NCBI RefSeq assembly: GCF_022836495.1
Contig: NZ_BQXM01000005.1
Location: 110,417-174,416 of the forward strand
Length of the DNA: 64,000 nt
Origin: Desulforhabdus sp. TSK
Lineage (GTDB): Bacteria > Desulfobacterota > Syntrophobacteria > Syntrophobacterales > Syntrophobacteraceae
Direction of reading: 5' to 3'
The stretch's first letter is position 1. The number at the start of each line of letters is the position of its first letter. Positions 8,775 to 17,869 of the stretch are shown here, piece by piece. The translations under genes and the position numbers were made by a program. The notes below the pieces were generated by a model. It was not told the DNA's origin and did no database searches. It was given only the letters and a program-made list of their open reading frames with translations.

Positions 8775-11343
8775 GGGAAACCTCTGTCGTGGCTTGGATG
8801 CGCCGGAGGAAATCTTCGACGCACCAGCTGACTTGATGCTCATTCGTTAACCTTACATCGAGCTGTCGCGTGTATCCGATCAGCCCGCCCAGCATTTTCA
8901 TGTTCTCGATCATCCGTTCCCTGGAGCTTTTCTTGATTTTTGCTACCACGAGGTCCCCGTGTACTTCCACCAGGAAATCAAATTTTTCCAGGACGTCACC
9001 GATAAACTTTGCCCTGCGGGACCGGCGGAGCAAATCTGTCACACCTCCAAGAAATCTGAAATAGATGTAATTATTGTTCACCACATCACCAATATATGCA
9101 TCGAGCAGATTGTAATGATAACCAAGCTTCAAGCTCAGATTCATATATTCCTTTGAAATGACGGCCAGATTGCGCCCCTGCTGATGCAGGTGGGCCAGAG
9201 TGGAGGTGGCCGGCTTTGTGAAGCTCGACATGAAACTGCCGAGATCGACTGTGACGGGCTGAGTTTCCCACATGCCGGATTCGATAAGCCCCTGAATCAA
9301 AGCCTTCAATGGCAGGGACAGGATATTTTCTCTCGCCATGCGTTTGGCCTGTGGAGCTACATTCGTGCCTTTGTCCACATCGATGACGACCAGTCCGAGG
9401 GGAATGCTCAAATCGAGCTTCTTGGGCGTCGTATTGTGGTATTGCTGATATTTTTCACTCAGGTTGATGAGCTTTTCAACCGCCACTTCATGGATGTACC
9501 GTGTGATGTCGTGGTATGTGATGCATCGCGAGGGCTTGAAATCCTGGCTGTGCGGATCCACCAGGTTGAGAGGGTTGATTTTCTTGAGAATCCTTCGAAG
9601 CAGGCGGTATTCGTAGGAGTCTTCGAACACATCCTCCCCGGCCAGCTCAAATCGGCCGAGCTCCTTGATGATGCCGCGATACACGGTGTTACGGGTGGCA
9701 TCGAGGGTGATTTCGTCTCCTGTTGAAAGAACCTGGGTCGCTATGCCCGTGTCCACAATGGTCGGCACCCGGTGCTCACGGGCGAGCGTCGACATATGGC
9801 CAGTCGCCGATCCGATATCCGTTATGATTCCCTGTGCCCTTTGCATGATGCGCGAATAACGGGGCGAGGTGTAACGGCTCACCAGGATGGATCCGTGAGG
9901 GAAGACTTGCAAATCTTCTTCGTTTTGAACGACGAAAGCCTTTCCCATGGCAATCCCATGCTGCACGACAACGCCTTTACCAGCAAAAATGACCTGATCG
10001 TTACCCGCGGAGTCCACGTACTGGAGCATTTTTTCAGGTTCTTTCGGGCGAATGTTGAGAGGTCTGGACTGAAGGATGAAAAGCTTGCCGTCTTTGTCAA
10101 ACGCCCATTCCACATCCTGGGGTCTTTTCTGGTATTTTTCAATGACGAGAGCAGCCTGGGCGAGCTTTTCCATCTGCTCGGCATTCAGGCTCGGTGCGTT
10201 TCGAAGTGCTTCGGGAACCTGGGTCCATTCTGTTCCCGAGTCGGCCTTTGGGATGAGCATCATTTCTTTGGATGCGACATCCATGGACTGGAAACGGTAG
10301 GGAGGGGTCCGGTCGATAAAGATCGTGTCCGATTCGGCCATGCCCTGGACGACACTCGGTCCCAACCCCCATGCGGCACTGATGAGCATTTGTTCGTTCT
10401 CCGTTGAGAGGGGGGCATAGGTGTACATGGCTCCGCTCACCTCCGCATCCACCATCAGTTGGCATCCAACAGCCATGGCCAGCTCATGCTCATGGTATCC
10501 CCTCTGCATCCTGTAGTGCCAGGCCTCCATCGAATAGGCGCTGGCCAGAACTCTTTTGTATGCCTCGAGAATGGATTTGGACGGGACATTGAGTACGCTT
10601 TCGTACTGACCGGCAAAACTGTATTCGCCATCTTCACCCCAGGCGCTGCTCCTGACCGCGAATCGGAGTCTGCTCTTGGGGTATTTGACCGAAAGAATGT
10701 CCGTTGCAGCCGTCACATGAGCAGCCAGGGTACGGGGTATCTTTCCTTTCAGGATGCGTTCGCGAACCTCATGGGACAATTTCTCCAGGAAGTCATCATC
10801 CAGATGCTCCCGCGGTGGGAGTGTCGCTTCAATGTACTTTGTCAGACCGTTGTATTCCATGAAGTCGAAGAACGCCTTGGTCGTAATGACAAACCCGTCC
10901 GGAGTCTGCAAGTCCAGGATATTTTTTATCTTGCCGAGAGTGGCGAATTTGTTGCCGACCAGATCGTTGGAATCGGCCTCCAGATCTTCGAGAAGGATGG
11001 TCTGTTTGGTGACGGGAAAGGCATGCCTTCCCTCCAACTCCTCCTGGATTTCATGCTGAATGCGTTCAAAAGCGATGAACAGATCAACATTTTCCTGCTG
11101 ATTCAAAATACAGAGATCCGAGATCATCTTGAATACCAGGTCGTTGAGCCGGTCACAGGCTTCAACGATGTATTGACGGTCAAAAACGTATTCCCCTCCC
11201 AGCTTGTCACCCATGTCCGCCATCAGTTCGAGGATTCTGTTATTTTTCACCAGGATGCTTCTGAACTTCTTGAACAGCACCGTAAAAGGGACAATGGGCT
11301 TTGACGGCCTGAAAAAGGAGAAAACGTTCTTTAGACCGACCAT
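8758..11343 (-). CDS. PEP-synthase-like protein, paralogue 3
   Basis: About 861 residues from the ATG at 11343, with GGTGG about ten bases upstream; GTG and TTG codons up to 11367 are possible. The N-terminal extension (about 110 residues) is shared with paralogue 2. The ATP-grasp looks intact: LVGNKFATLGKI, RSSAWGEDGEYSFAGQ and QDVEWAFD...ILQSRPL. The swivel His lies in GSATGHMSTLAREHRVP. The C-terminal domain carries YHDI, EYMNLSLKLGYH, FRFLGG and RRSRRAKFI, with none of the PEP/pyruvate barrel motifs. The likely chemistry is ATP-dependent His phosphorylation; the acceptor is unknown. It starts 20 bases after the TIGR02186 gene. Confidence 0.85.
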   Translation of the reverse strand: MVGLKNVFSFFRPSKPIVPFTVLFKKFRSILVKNNRILELMADMGDKLGGEYVFDRQYIVEACDRLNDLVFKMISDLCILNQQENVDLFIAFERIQHEIQEELEGRHAFPVTKQTILLEDLEADSNDLVGNKFATLGKIKNILDLQTPDGFVITTKAFFDFMEYNGLTKYIEATLPPREHLDDDFLEKLSHEVRERILKGKIPRTLAAHVTAATDILSVKYPKSRLRFAVRSSAWGEDGEYSFAGQYESVLNVPSKSILEAYKRVLASAYSMEAWHYRMQRGYHEHELAMAVGCQLMVDAEVSGAMYTYAPLSTENEQMLISAAWGLGPSVVQGMAESDTIFIDRTPPYRFQSMDVASKEMMLIPKADSGTEWTQVPEALRNAPSLNAEQMEKLAQAALVIEKYQKRPQDVEWAFDKDGKLFILQSRPLNIRPKEPEKMLQYVDSAGNDQVIFAGKGVVVQHGIAMGKAFVVQNEEDLQVFPHGSILVSRYTSPRYSRIMQRAQGIITDIGSATGHMSTLAREHRVPTIVDTGIATQVLSTGDEITLDATRNTVYRGIIKELGRFELAGEDVFEDSYEYRLLRRILKKINPLNLVDPHSQDFKPSRCITYHDITRYIHEVAVEKLINLSEKYQQYHNTTPKKLDLSIPLGLVVIDVDKGTNVAPQAKRMARENILSLPLKALIQGLIESGMWETQPVTVDLGSFMSSFTKPATSTLAHLHQQGRNLAVISKEYMNLSLKLGYHYNLLDAYIGDVVNNNYIYFRFLGGVTDLLRRSRRAKFIGDVLEKFDFLVEVHGDLVVAKIKKSSRERMIENMKMLGGLIGYTRQLDVRLTNEHQVSWCVEDFLRRIQATTEVSHERFS

Positions 11344-11363
11344 GATATCCACACCACCTGCCC

Positions 11364-12143
11364 TCAATGTGCACCCTTGCTCTGGAATACCAACCCGATG
11401 CCCAGGCCGGCCAATACGGCAATGACGGTGGCAAGAATTCCGTACATGGCGCCGTTGCCGAAGGCCAGGGTGGAAAGAAGGGCGGGAAATCCCGTCAGTG
11501 CAACATCAACCGGCATCGAAGCACGTGCCACAATCTCGTCGTTACGAACTGCTGCGACCTCTACGGTGTATTTACCGGGAGAGAGGCGAGAGGGTACCGG
11601 AATAGTGGCCTTGAACGTTTTCATTCCGGACGATGCAGCCTCGTAAGTGAGCTTCTGCGTCAACTGGCGGTACAAGCCTTCGTCCTGTTTGAGCTTCAGC
11701 AATTCTTCGATGTCCTTCTGCGGATCGATGTTCGCTGCAGATTCCACCTGTACCGAGCTCTTCAATCCCGAAAGCTCGAGCTCCTGCAGCGCGGGATTCG
11801 GGGAGGAAGTCCCATCCTTGAGATCTTTGGATGTGCAGACGATGCAGATATTGGGTACGTTTTTAAAAGTCAGCGACTCAAGGTTCATCCAGAGTAAGCC
11901 GAAGACTTTGCCCTTCTCTTTCATGTGAAGGTCGGTAGGGGTTCCCACGAAACGTGCAACCACCTCGCTGTCGGCCGGGACATTCCCCGTTACCGTGAGA
12001 GTGGTCCCATTGTAAAGCGCATCGATGATGATGCTGTCGGGCTGAACCTGAAAATTGACCTGCTCCTCCGCCGCGAATGCGGAGGTACAGAGAAATACGA
12101 GAAAGGCTGCAGTGAGATGGATGAGCATGGCTGGTCGTATCAT
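11364..12143 (-). CDS. TIGR02186 family membrane-anchored protein
   Basis: 259 residues: a signal peptide ending AFAAEEQ (about residue 25), an extracytoplasmic beta-rich domain, and one C-terminal transmembrane helix (about residues 222-252), so most of it faces the periplasm. The segments ADSEVVARFVGTPTDLHMKEKG and LWMNLESLTFKNVPN are typical of TIGR02186 (Alph_Pro_TM), a family of unknown function that commonly sits beside TauE/SafE permeases. Here the TauE/SafE gene is three bases upstream. An AGGAGG site precedes the ATG. It may be an accessory subunit of the anion exporter; that is inferred from neighbourhood. Confidence 0.8.
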   Translation of the reverse strand: MIRPAMLIHLTAAFLVFLCTSAFAAEEQVNFQVQPDSIIIDALYNGTTLTVTGNVPADSEVVARFVGTPTDLHMKEKGKVFGLLWMNLESLTFKNVPNICIVCTSKDLKDGTSSPNPALQELELSGLKSSVQVESAANIDPQKDIEELLKLKQDEGLYRQLTQKLTYEAASSGMKTFKATIPVPSRLSPGKYTVEVAAVRNDEIVARASMPVDVALTGFPALLSTLAFGNGAMYGILATVIAVLAGLGIGLVFQSKGAH

Positions 12144-12146
12144 GGA

Positions 12147-13073
12147 TCAGTGCCCTCCTGTGTAAGCTAAAAGGACGGACGGTGTGGCGAGGAGGCCATA
12201 AAGCATCTTGACCATTACCACCAGCACCAGAGAGGCAAGCAATATTTTGAGATGTTCCCCATTGAGCTTCCTGCCAATTTTTGTTCCAAGCTGAGCCCCC
12301 AGCGCAGAACCGATGAGCAGCAGAAGGGCCAGGACAAAATCGACCGTGTGGTTTTCCCAGGACTGCATGATGGTGACATTGATACAGGTAAAAAGAATTT
12401 GAAAAAGACTCGTTCCGACAACGACATGCATCGGCATCCTCAAAAGGTAAACCATGATCGGCACCATGATGAACCCGCCGCCGACTCCCATGATGGCAGC
12501 CAATATTCCTACCAATATTCCCAGGAGCAAAGGCATCAGGAGGGAAAGCTTCACCCCGGAACGTTGGAATTCCATTTGGAAAGGGAGAAGATTCATGAAT
12601 TTTACGTAGGCGGATTCTTTGGGAGCGGGCTTCTCCTTTTCAATGTTGCGCATGGCCTGGAGGCTCTCCACAAACATGTAGCCTCCAATCATTCCAAGCA
12701 TCAATACGTACGTGACATTGATGAGAAAATCAGCATTGCCCATTTGCCGGAGGATTTTGATGATCTGCACTCCGACGGTTCCCCCGATGATGCCACCTAA
12801 AAGAAGCAGGAGCCCCATCTTGAAATCCACATTGCCAAGGCGAAAATGCGCGAGGGTCCCGGAGGTTGAAGCGCCCACGATTTGATTCGAATCCGAGGCG
12901 GCTGCGACCGTTGGCGGGATGCCCATCATGATGAGGAGGGGTGTCATCAGAAACCCCCCACCGACGCCAAAGATTCCTGACAACAGCCCCACCACTCCTC
13001 CCAGGCTGAGGATGGCGAACATGTTCACGCTATTTCCGGCGATGGGTAAGTACAAGCTTGCTGGGATAACCAT
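12147..13073 (-). CDS. TauE/SafE family membrane permease
   Basis: 308 residues with about eight hydrophobic helices and the duplicated family signature: GLLSGIFGVGGGFLMTPLL near the N-terminus and GILAAIMGVGGGFIMVPIM in the second half. The family exports sulfite, sulfoacetate or related organic and sulfur anions across the inner membrane. In a sulfate reducer, sulfite efflux is a plausible role but cannot be read from sequence. The ATG has AAGGGA upstream. It is the second gene of the leftward run behind the sigma-54 promoter at 13685-13700. Confidence 0.88.
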   Translation of the reverse strand: MVIPASLYLPIAGNSVNMFAILSLGGVVGLLSGIFGVGGGFLMTPLLIMMGIPPTVAAASDSNQIVGASTSGTLAHFRLGNVDFKMGLLLLLGGIIGGTVGVQIIKILRQMGNADFLINVTYVLMLGMIGGYMFVESLQAMRNIEKEKPAPKESAYVKFMNLLPFQMEFQRSGVKLSLLMPLLLGILVGILAAIMGVGGGFIMVPIMVYLLRMPMHVVVGTSLFQILFTCINVTIMQSWENHTVDFVLALLLLIGSALGAQLGTKIGRKLNGEHLKILLASLVLVVMVKMLYGLLATPSVLLAYTGGH

Positions 13074-13234
13074 GTAGTGTCCCTTCTTTCGACCTCTTGA
13101 GTTGTTCGGGTACAGTCAGCCTCATTCACGTTCCAACATTCACATGGCCGGTCGCCCAGAAACCCCTTCGGGCATTCTTCTCTGGAAACCTGGATCCTCA
13201 GGCCCATGAGAATGAAGCTTGGGTGAGTGAAATG

Positions 13235-13657
13235 CTAAGAAGCTCTTGCTCTGCTACTCACAACTTCCACGCGGCAGTTGATTCGATGCAGGATCTTTTG
13301 AATGGAAGCCCACTCCCGATGGTTATGATTCGTGTCCATTTCCGAATGCTCAACCACGACCAGCGTTATCCTGTTGAGCTCAACAAATCGAACCACTTCT
13401 TCATCGTAGCTCCCCTCTGAAATAAAGAAATCGATGTGAATTCCATCCAACTTGGCTGCCTCCATCAGCAGTTCCAGGCGATCTCGGACGATGGAGGTCG
13501 TATTCTGCAGCACCGGACCTTTCATTCCCTTGGTTTCTCGCGGCGTCACAAGAAGAGCGTAGACCTTCGCATCGATGCGCTTGGCCAGTGATATCGCTCT
13601 CGACCATGCTTCCCATGCGCCGTTGAAAGCCTTCATGCTCACTAGAATTCGTTCCAT
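13235..13657 (-). CDS. Universal stress protein-like protein
   Basis: 140 residues with the UspA alpha/beta fold pattern: an N-terminal MERILVSMKAF strand and helix, a central variable segment, and a terminal VEVVSS strand. The GxxG(9)G ATP-binding loop of UspA-type proteins is replaced by EHSEMDTNHNHREWAS, so nucleotide binding is doubtful. It has a strong ribosome-binding site (AAAGGAGACGC-ATG) and is the first gene after the best sigma-54 promoter in the window. TauE/SafE follows 161 bases downstream. The role is presumably stress or energy-state related; the partner is unknown. Confidence 0.75.
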   Translation of the reverse strand: MERILVSMKAFNGAWEAWSRAISLAKRIDAKVYALLVTPRETKGMKGPVLQNTTSIVRDRLELLMEAAKLDGIHIDFFISEGSYDEEVVRFVELNRITLVVVEHSEMDTNHNHREWASIQKILHRINCRVEVVSSRARAS

Positions 13658-14062
13658 GCGTCTCCTTTCCCGCAGCAGAGAAGAGCAACAAGAATGCCAT
13701 CATCATAAGATTCCGATTTCTAAGGAATTGTTTATAATTTGGTTTGTTTTCGATGGGAGGAGATGTGAGTGGGTGTTTCAATATGAAAAGCGACCCTGGG
13801 ATTGGATATTCCTGTATTTCGTTTTGAAACAGTGTCATGGTGCTCCTGGTGAGAAAGTGAAGCGGGGTGAGGGGCGGAAATCCTGGAATGCTCCTTGCTT
13901 CTAAGCTGCTTCGACAGAATTCCGGAACAGTGCGGGCGAAAGGTTCCCCGGCGAGTCACCCCTGTCATCCTTCTGAAACGGACAGGACGGCATCAGGAGC
14001 TCAAAAAATCTCCTGAATGCTATCCCTTCACCGCTTTCTAATCCACGGATCAAGGAAACGAC
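13658..14062. other. Divergent regulatory region
   Basis: It separates the leftward sigma-54 operon from the rightward kinase/regulator pair. Besides the sigma-54 promoter it holds two similar dyads, TTTC-N5-GAAA, at 13776-13788 and 13817-13829. Their centres are 41 bp apart, on the enhancer side of that promoter. A CAGGAG...CTCCTG hairpin (13992-14015) lies before the kinase gene. No gene is supported. Confidence 0.5.
13685..13700 (-). promoter_or_regulatory. Sigma-54 (RpoN) promoter for the usp-tauE-PEP-synthase run
   Basis: On the minus strand this reads TGGCATTCTTGTTGCT, with GG and GC exactly ten bases apart (-24/-12), matching the TGGCAY-N5-TTGCW consensus. It lies 28 bases before the ATG of the stress-protein gene. 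Two sigma-54-dependent activators are encoded nearby. Confidence 0.75.
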
Positions 14063-15556
14063 ATGCATGCACAGGATATATTTTCGAGCCGCTTTTGGGC
14101 CTGGGCCGGCCCAAAGCTTCAAAAACCTTTCAGCTCCATCTTTCGCTCTATCAAGGGGCAGATATTCATTGTCTTTGCCGCCACTTTTCTTTCTGTTTGC
14201 ATTATAACGGGTGTGAACTTTTGGAGTCTCGCCAGCATCAAGGAGAGACTCCTGCTGGGAGAGAGTTACGATGACCTGCTGAATAATATTCTTGAATTGC
14301 GCAGGTTCGAAAAAAATTATCTCTTTTACGGCGATCTCGCCAGCCTGCGAGAAGGCGAAGAATATCTGAAGATGATCGATGTCATGATCGAGGAGCTTTC
14401 AGGAGACATCCGCAGGGTGACCGATCAAGAAAATCTTCAGTTCTTCCAGGGTATTGTGAATGATTACGACCGGGCTTTGAAGACGTATGAACAAAACGGC
14501 CGGTCCGTTTCAGCCCGAGAAGAAATTCGGCAGCGGGGAAAGGCTCTGGTTGACACCGCGGAACAGTTGCTTCAAACCAAGCGGGCTAAAATTCATAAGG
14601 CCATCGCGCAGACCTTTGTGCTCCCGTTTGCCTTTCTTGCAGTTTTCTTCGTATTGATGCTATTCATCATTGCACTCATTTCCCACGGTTTGTTGAAGCC
14701 GCTCCAGGTGATGCGGAGCGTCCTTCCGAGGATGGCCAAGGGAGACTACAGCCAGATTCTCTACAAGGGCCTGCATACAGATGAGATGTCGGATCTTTTT
14801 TCCGCCTTCAACCGCATGTCCCGGGAGCTCGAAATGAATCAGGAAGATCTTCTGCAAGCGAGAAAAATCGCCGCCCTCGGTACATTCACCGCAGGGATTG
14901 CTCATGAAATCAATAACCCGATCAACAATGTCTATCTCTGTGCGCAAGCCATGATGGAAGACCATTTGGAAGCCCTGTCGCCCGATGGCCGGGAGCTCGT
15001 CCATGACATTCTCTCCCAGGCCGAGAGGGCAGGGGAGATCGTCAGAAATCTCCTGGATTTTTCCCGGACGGAACGTCCCGTTTTTTCGAGCCTCAACCCC
15101 CTCGAAGTCATTCAGTCCACTGTAAAGCTTCTGAGAAATCAGATCATGCTTGCCGGCATCAAGCTCAACCTGGAGATCCCCGCCCACCTGGCTCAAGTGA
15201 ATGGAAACCTGAGGAACCTTCAACAGGTTTTCATGAATCTTCTCCTCAATGCGATCCAGGCCATGCCGGGCGGAGGAGCGATCACCGTGAGGGCCACGGA
15301 TGAGCTGCCTGATTTTGTACGCATCGATGTTGAGGACAACGGAAAAGGGATCGACGAAGATGTCCTGCAGCACATCTTCGAACCGTTTTTTACCACCAAG
15401 GAGGTCGGTCGTGGAACTGGACTCGGTCTTGCCGTGGTCTATTCCATTGTGAAAAGACACGGAGGTCGCCTGGAGGTCAAAAGTGAAGTGGGCAAGGGGA
15501 GTGCCTTTTCGGTCTTTCTTCTGAAGGCCGGTTCGGAACGGCCCATAGGAAGTTGA
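14063..15556 (+). CDS. Membrane sensor histidine kinase (HAMP)
   Basis: 497 residues. Transmembrane helix 1 is at about residues 32-52, a periplasmic helical sensor at about 53-185, and transmembrane helix 2 at about 188-213. A HAMP linker, the HisKA box [12 protein letters not shown] and a HATPase domain ([18 protein letters not shown]) follow. The sensor carries [13 protein letters not shown], nearly repeated in the second kinase (RRYEKNYLLYGSP), so the two probably sense related cues. AAGGAAACGAC precedes the ATG. It is co-transcribed with the sigma-54 regulator 20 bases downstream. The signal is unknown. Confidence 0.92.
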   Translation: MHAQDIFSSRFWAWAGPKLQKPFSSIFRSIKGQIFIVFAATFLSVCIITGVNFWSLASIKERLLLGESYDDLLNNILELRRFEKNYLFYGDLASLREGEEYLKMIDVMIEELSGDIRRVTDQENLQFFQGIVNDYDRALKTYEQNGRSVSAREEIRQRGKALVDTAEQLLQTKRAKIHKAIAQTFVLPFAFLAVFFVLMLFIIALISHGLLKPLQVMRSVLPRMAKGDYSQILYKGLHTDEMSDLFSAFNRMSRELEMNQEDLLQARKIAALGTFTAGIAHEINNPINNVYLCAQAMMEDHLEALSPDGRELVHDILSQAERAGEIVRNLLDFSRTERPVFSSLNPLEVIQSTVKLLRNQIMLAGIKLNLEIPAHLAQVNGNLRNLQQVFMNLLLNAIQAMPGGGAITVRATDELPDFVRIDVEDNGKGIDEDVLQHIFEPFFTTKEVGRGTGLGLAVVYSIVKRHGGRLEVKSEVGKGSAFSVFLLKAGSERPIGS

Positions 15557-15576
15557 TGGAATAGTGGAACGGATGG

Positions 15577-16926
15577 ATGACCATACCAATGCGCATTGCA
15601 ATAGTTGACGATGAAATCACCGTGTGTCGGCGTTTGAGCCATGCCCTGGCTAAGGAAGGCTATTTGGTTGAAGCCTTCACTTCAGGGCAGGCTTTTCTTG
15701 ACGTCATGTCCCGCAGCCCGTTTGATGTCGTCTTCACCGACCTCAGGCTGCCCGATTTTGACGGGATGGAAATTTTATCCCGAACCAAGGCGCTCAGGGC
15801 GGACACGGAAGTCATTGTCATCACCGGTTTTGGGTCTATAGACAGCGCCATACAGGCGATCAAGGAGGGAGCATACTACTACACGACAAAACCACTCCGG
15901 TTGAATGAAATCCGTGCCCTCGCCAAGGGCGCAATAGAGAAATTGATGCTCCGCGAGGAAAATGTTCGATTGCGAGAGGCGCTGAAGGGTGAAGATCAGC
16001 TCAGTGCCATCGTAGGAAACAGCCCCCCCATCCAGAGCCTTTTCTCAATGATTCAAAAGGTCGCTCCCGTGGATTGCAATGTCCTGCTCCAGGGGGCGAG
16101 CGGTACAGGAAAGGCTCTCGTGGCAAGAGCCATCCACCAGCTGAGCCCCAGGAAGTCCCGTCCCTTTGTGTCGTTCAACTGCGGCGGCTTTACCGAGGAG
16201 CTCATCAGCAGCGAGCTTTTCGGTTACGAGAAGGGATCGTTCACTGGGGCTACCGTCTCTAAAGTGGGACTGCTGGAGTCCGGTTCAGGTGGGACCGTAT
16301 TCCTGGACGAGGTGGGGGAAATGCCCTTTTCCATGCAGGTGAAGCTGCTGCATGTGCTTCAGGAAAAATGCATTCTGCGTGTGGGCGGAATCCGTCCCAT
16401 CGATCTCGATCTTCGCATCATTGCGGCGACCAATCGAGACTTGAAGCACGAGGTTGCGTCGGGCAACTTCCGTGAAGATCTGTTCTTTCGCTTGAACGTC
16501 GTGACGATACAGCTTCCTCAGTTGAATGAGCGGAAAGAAGATATTCCGCTCCTTGTCAAACATTTCATCAAAAAATACAGCCTGGCTTTTCACAAGCCTG
16601 TCGTCGACATCCAAAGCCAGGCGCTTCAACTGCTCATCAACTACAGTTATCCTGGCAACGTACGTGAGCTCGAGAATATCATCGAAAGGGCGGTTGCCCT
16701 GACGGACAGCGATCACATCAGAGTGCCGGATCTTCCAGAAGATCTTCAGCAGCTCGAGCTCGATATCATCCAGGGTGAAGGGCTTCTATCCCTCGAGGAG
16801 ATCGAAAGACGCCATATTGCAAGAGTGCTTGAGAAAACGGGCTACAATAAAAGTCTAACCGCTCAGATCCTCAACATTCCCCGTACCACCCTCTGGCGAA
16901 AGATGAAGGAATACAAGCTCCAATAG
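15577..16926 (+). CDS. Sigma-54-dependent response regulator (NtrC family)
   Basis: 449 residues: a receiver (phospho-acceptor D55 in VVFTDLRLPD), an AAA+ domain from about residue 145 with Walker A GASGTGKA, the sigma-54 contact loop GSFTGA and Walker B GTVFLDEVGE, and a C-terminal Fis-type helix-turn-helix (LTAQILNIPRTTLWRKMKEY). The complete GSFTGA loop means it should activate RpoN promoters. The partner kinase is directly upstream. Candidate targets are the promoters at 13685-13700 and 19894-19909, which flank this pair. Its binding sites are not known. Confidence 0.95.
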   Translation: MTIPMRIAIVDDEITVCRRLSHALAKEGYLVEAFTSGQAFLDVMSRSPFDVVFTDLRLPDFDGMEILSRTKALRADTEVIVITGFGSIDSAIQAIKEGAYYYTTKPLRLNEIRALAKGAIEKLMLREENVRLREALKGEDQLSAIVGNSPPIQSLFSMIQKVAPVDCNVLLQGASGTGKALVARAIHQLSPRKSRPFVSFNCGGFTEELISSELFGYEKGSFTGATVSKVGLLESGSGGTVFLDEVGEMPFSMQVKLLHVLQEKCILRVGGIRPIDLDLRIIAATNRDLKHEVASGNFREDLFFRLNVVTIQLPQLNERKEDIPLLVKHFIKKYSLAFHKPVVDIQSQALQLLINYSYPGNVRELENIIERAVALTDSDHIRVPDLPEDLQQLELDIIQGEGLLSLEEIERRHIARVLEKTGYNKSLTAQILNIPRTTLWRKMKEYKLQ

Positions 16927-16960
16927 GAGACTGACCTCCCTTGTGTCAGTCTCCCGGCTT
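16926..16960 (+). terminator. Hairpin terminator after the first kinase/regulator pair
   Basis: GGAGACTGAC (16926-16935) pairs perfectly with GTCAGTCTCC (16945-16954), followed by a short CGGCTTTT tail. The weak T tract lowers confidence that it acts without Rho. Confidence 0.55.
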
Positions 16961-16988
16961 TTCCTTCGGGTCCAGAGCTCCAGATGGA

Positions 16989-17801
16989 TCATGCATAGCC
17001 TTCGTGGAAGGAGAAGGGATGCATTTCGACTCGCGCAGACTTGACTCCATCGACCTTTTCGGCCATTTCCGCCAGCTGTGAGGCAAGGTCCGTATCCGTC
17101 AGCTGGGACTTGACGGTTATGAAAACCTCACCATTGTCGGCGGTCACCGCGGCGTGGGGGGCCATTTCGATGATCGCCGCATGCACTTCAGCTGCGAGAG
17201 CCAGATCGTTGATAGCTTTTTGAGATTCCTTCGTGGTCTGGAAGCATTTGAGCTGAGCGGCATGGCAAATGGCGTCGGCAGCTTCGGCAGTCGACATTTT
17301 TTTCAAGTGGATGACCATGTCATAAAGCGAAGGGTCCGATGTATCGATGCGGTAGAGGGACCGGCTCCATTTTCGGCGTTGTTCATCGTCGCTTTTCAGA
17401 AGCTCCACGGCTTCCTTTCGGGAAATGTGCTCCCGTTCCATCTCGAGGCGGATGCGTTCCTCCATGTTCGCAATGAGGCGCACTCGGAAAGCATGCGGAA
17501 TGTCTTTGACGAAGAAATGGCCTGCCAGCCCGTGGTAGACGACGTTGTCCTTGCGCATATAGTCGAGAATTGTCGCCCGGATGAACGCCATGTACCTTTC
17601 CTGACCGTAGGTGAGACGTGCCAGGATGGAAGGAGCATCGTGAATGGCTCGATAGAGTTTGATTTCCGGGATGTTAAAGACTTCCGAAGCCTCGAGAAGG
17701 ATTTCTCGCGAGATGCATTGGTACCCCAATCGACTCGCAACCTGCTCGGCGACTTCTTTCCCCCTGCTATACGAATCCCTTGATATCGTGATGATCGCCA
17801 T
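16989..17801 (-). CDS. Cytidylate kinase-like family protein
   Basis: 270 residues. The start chosen is ATG 17801 (MAIITISRDSYSRGKEVA), because GAGGAT lies eight bases upstream; a frame seven codons longer has no such site. The N-terminal 190 residues match the cytidylate-kinase-like family (PF13189), where a P-loop variant reads SRDSYSRGKEVA. Conserved features include RVRLIANMEERI and the R-rich lid segment. The C-terminal 80 residues (AAEVHAAI...VDGVKSARVEM) look like a small BON/ACT-like alpha/beta unit. Members of this group seldom phosphorylate CMP in known pathways; the real substrate is unknown. It is the third gene of the TauE/stress operon. Confidence 0.75.
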   Translation of the reverse strand: MAIITISRDSYSRGKEVAEQVASRLGYQCISREILLEASEVFNIPEIKLYRAIHDAPSILARLTYGQERYMAFIRATILDYMRKDNVVYHGLAGHFFVKDIPHAFRVRLIANMEERIRLEMEREHISRKEAVELLKSDDEQRRKWSRSLYRIDTSDPSLYDMVIHLKKMSTAEAADAICHAAQLKCFQTTKESQKAINDLALAAEVHAAIIEMAPHAAVTADNGEVFITVKSQLTDTDLASQLAEMAEKVDGVKSARVEMHPFSFHEGYA

Positions 17802-17869
17802 AAGAGTATCCTCATTTTTCAAATTGGTTCATGGGACTCAATCGTCCACGGCAACCCGCATCGGGTGGT

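Noticed and set aside
3146..11343. Calling the three paralogues phosphoenolpyruvate synthase (ppsA)
   Set aside because: The C-terminal PEP/pyruvate barrel motifs are missing and one ATP site is degenerate, so the enzyme name is not supported.
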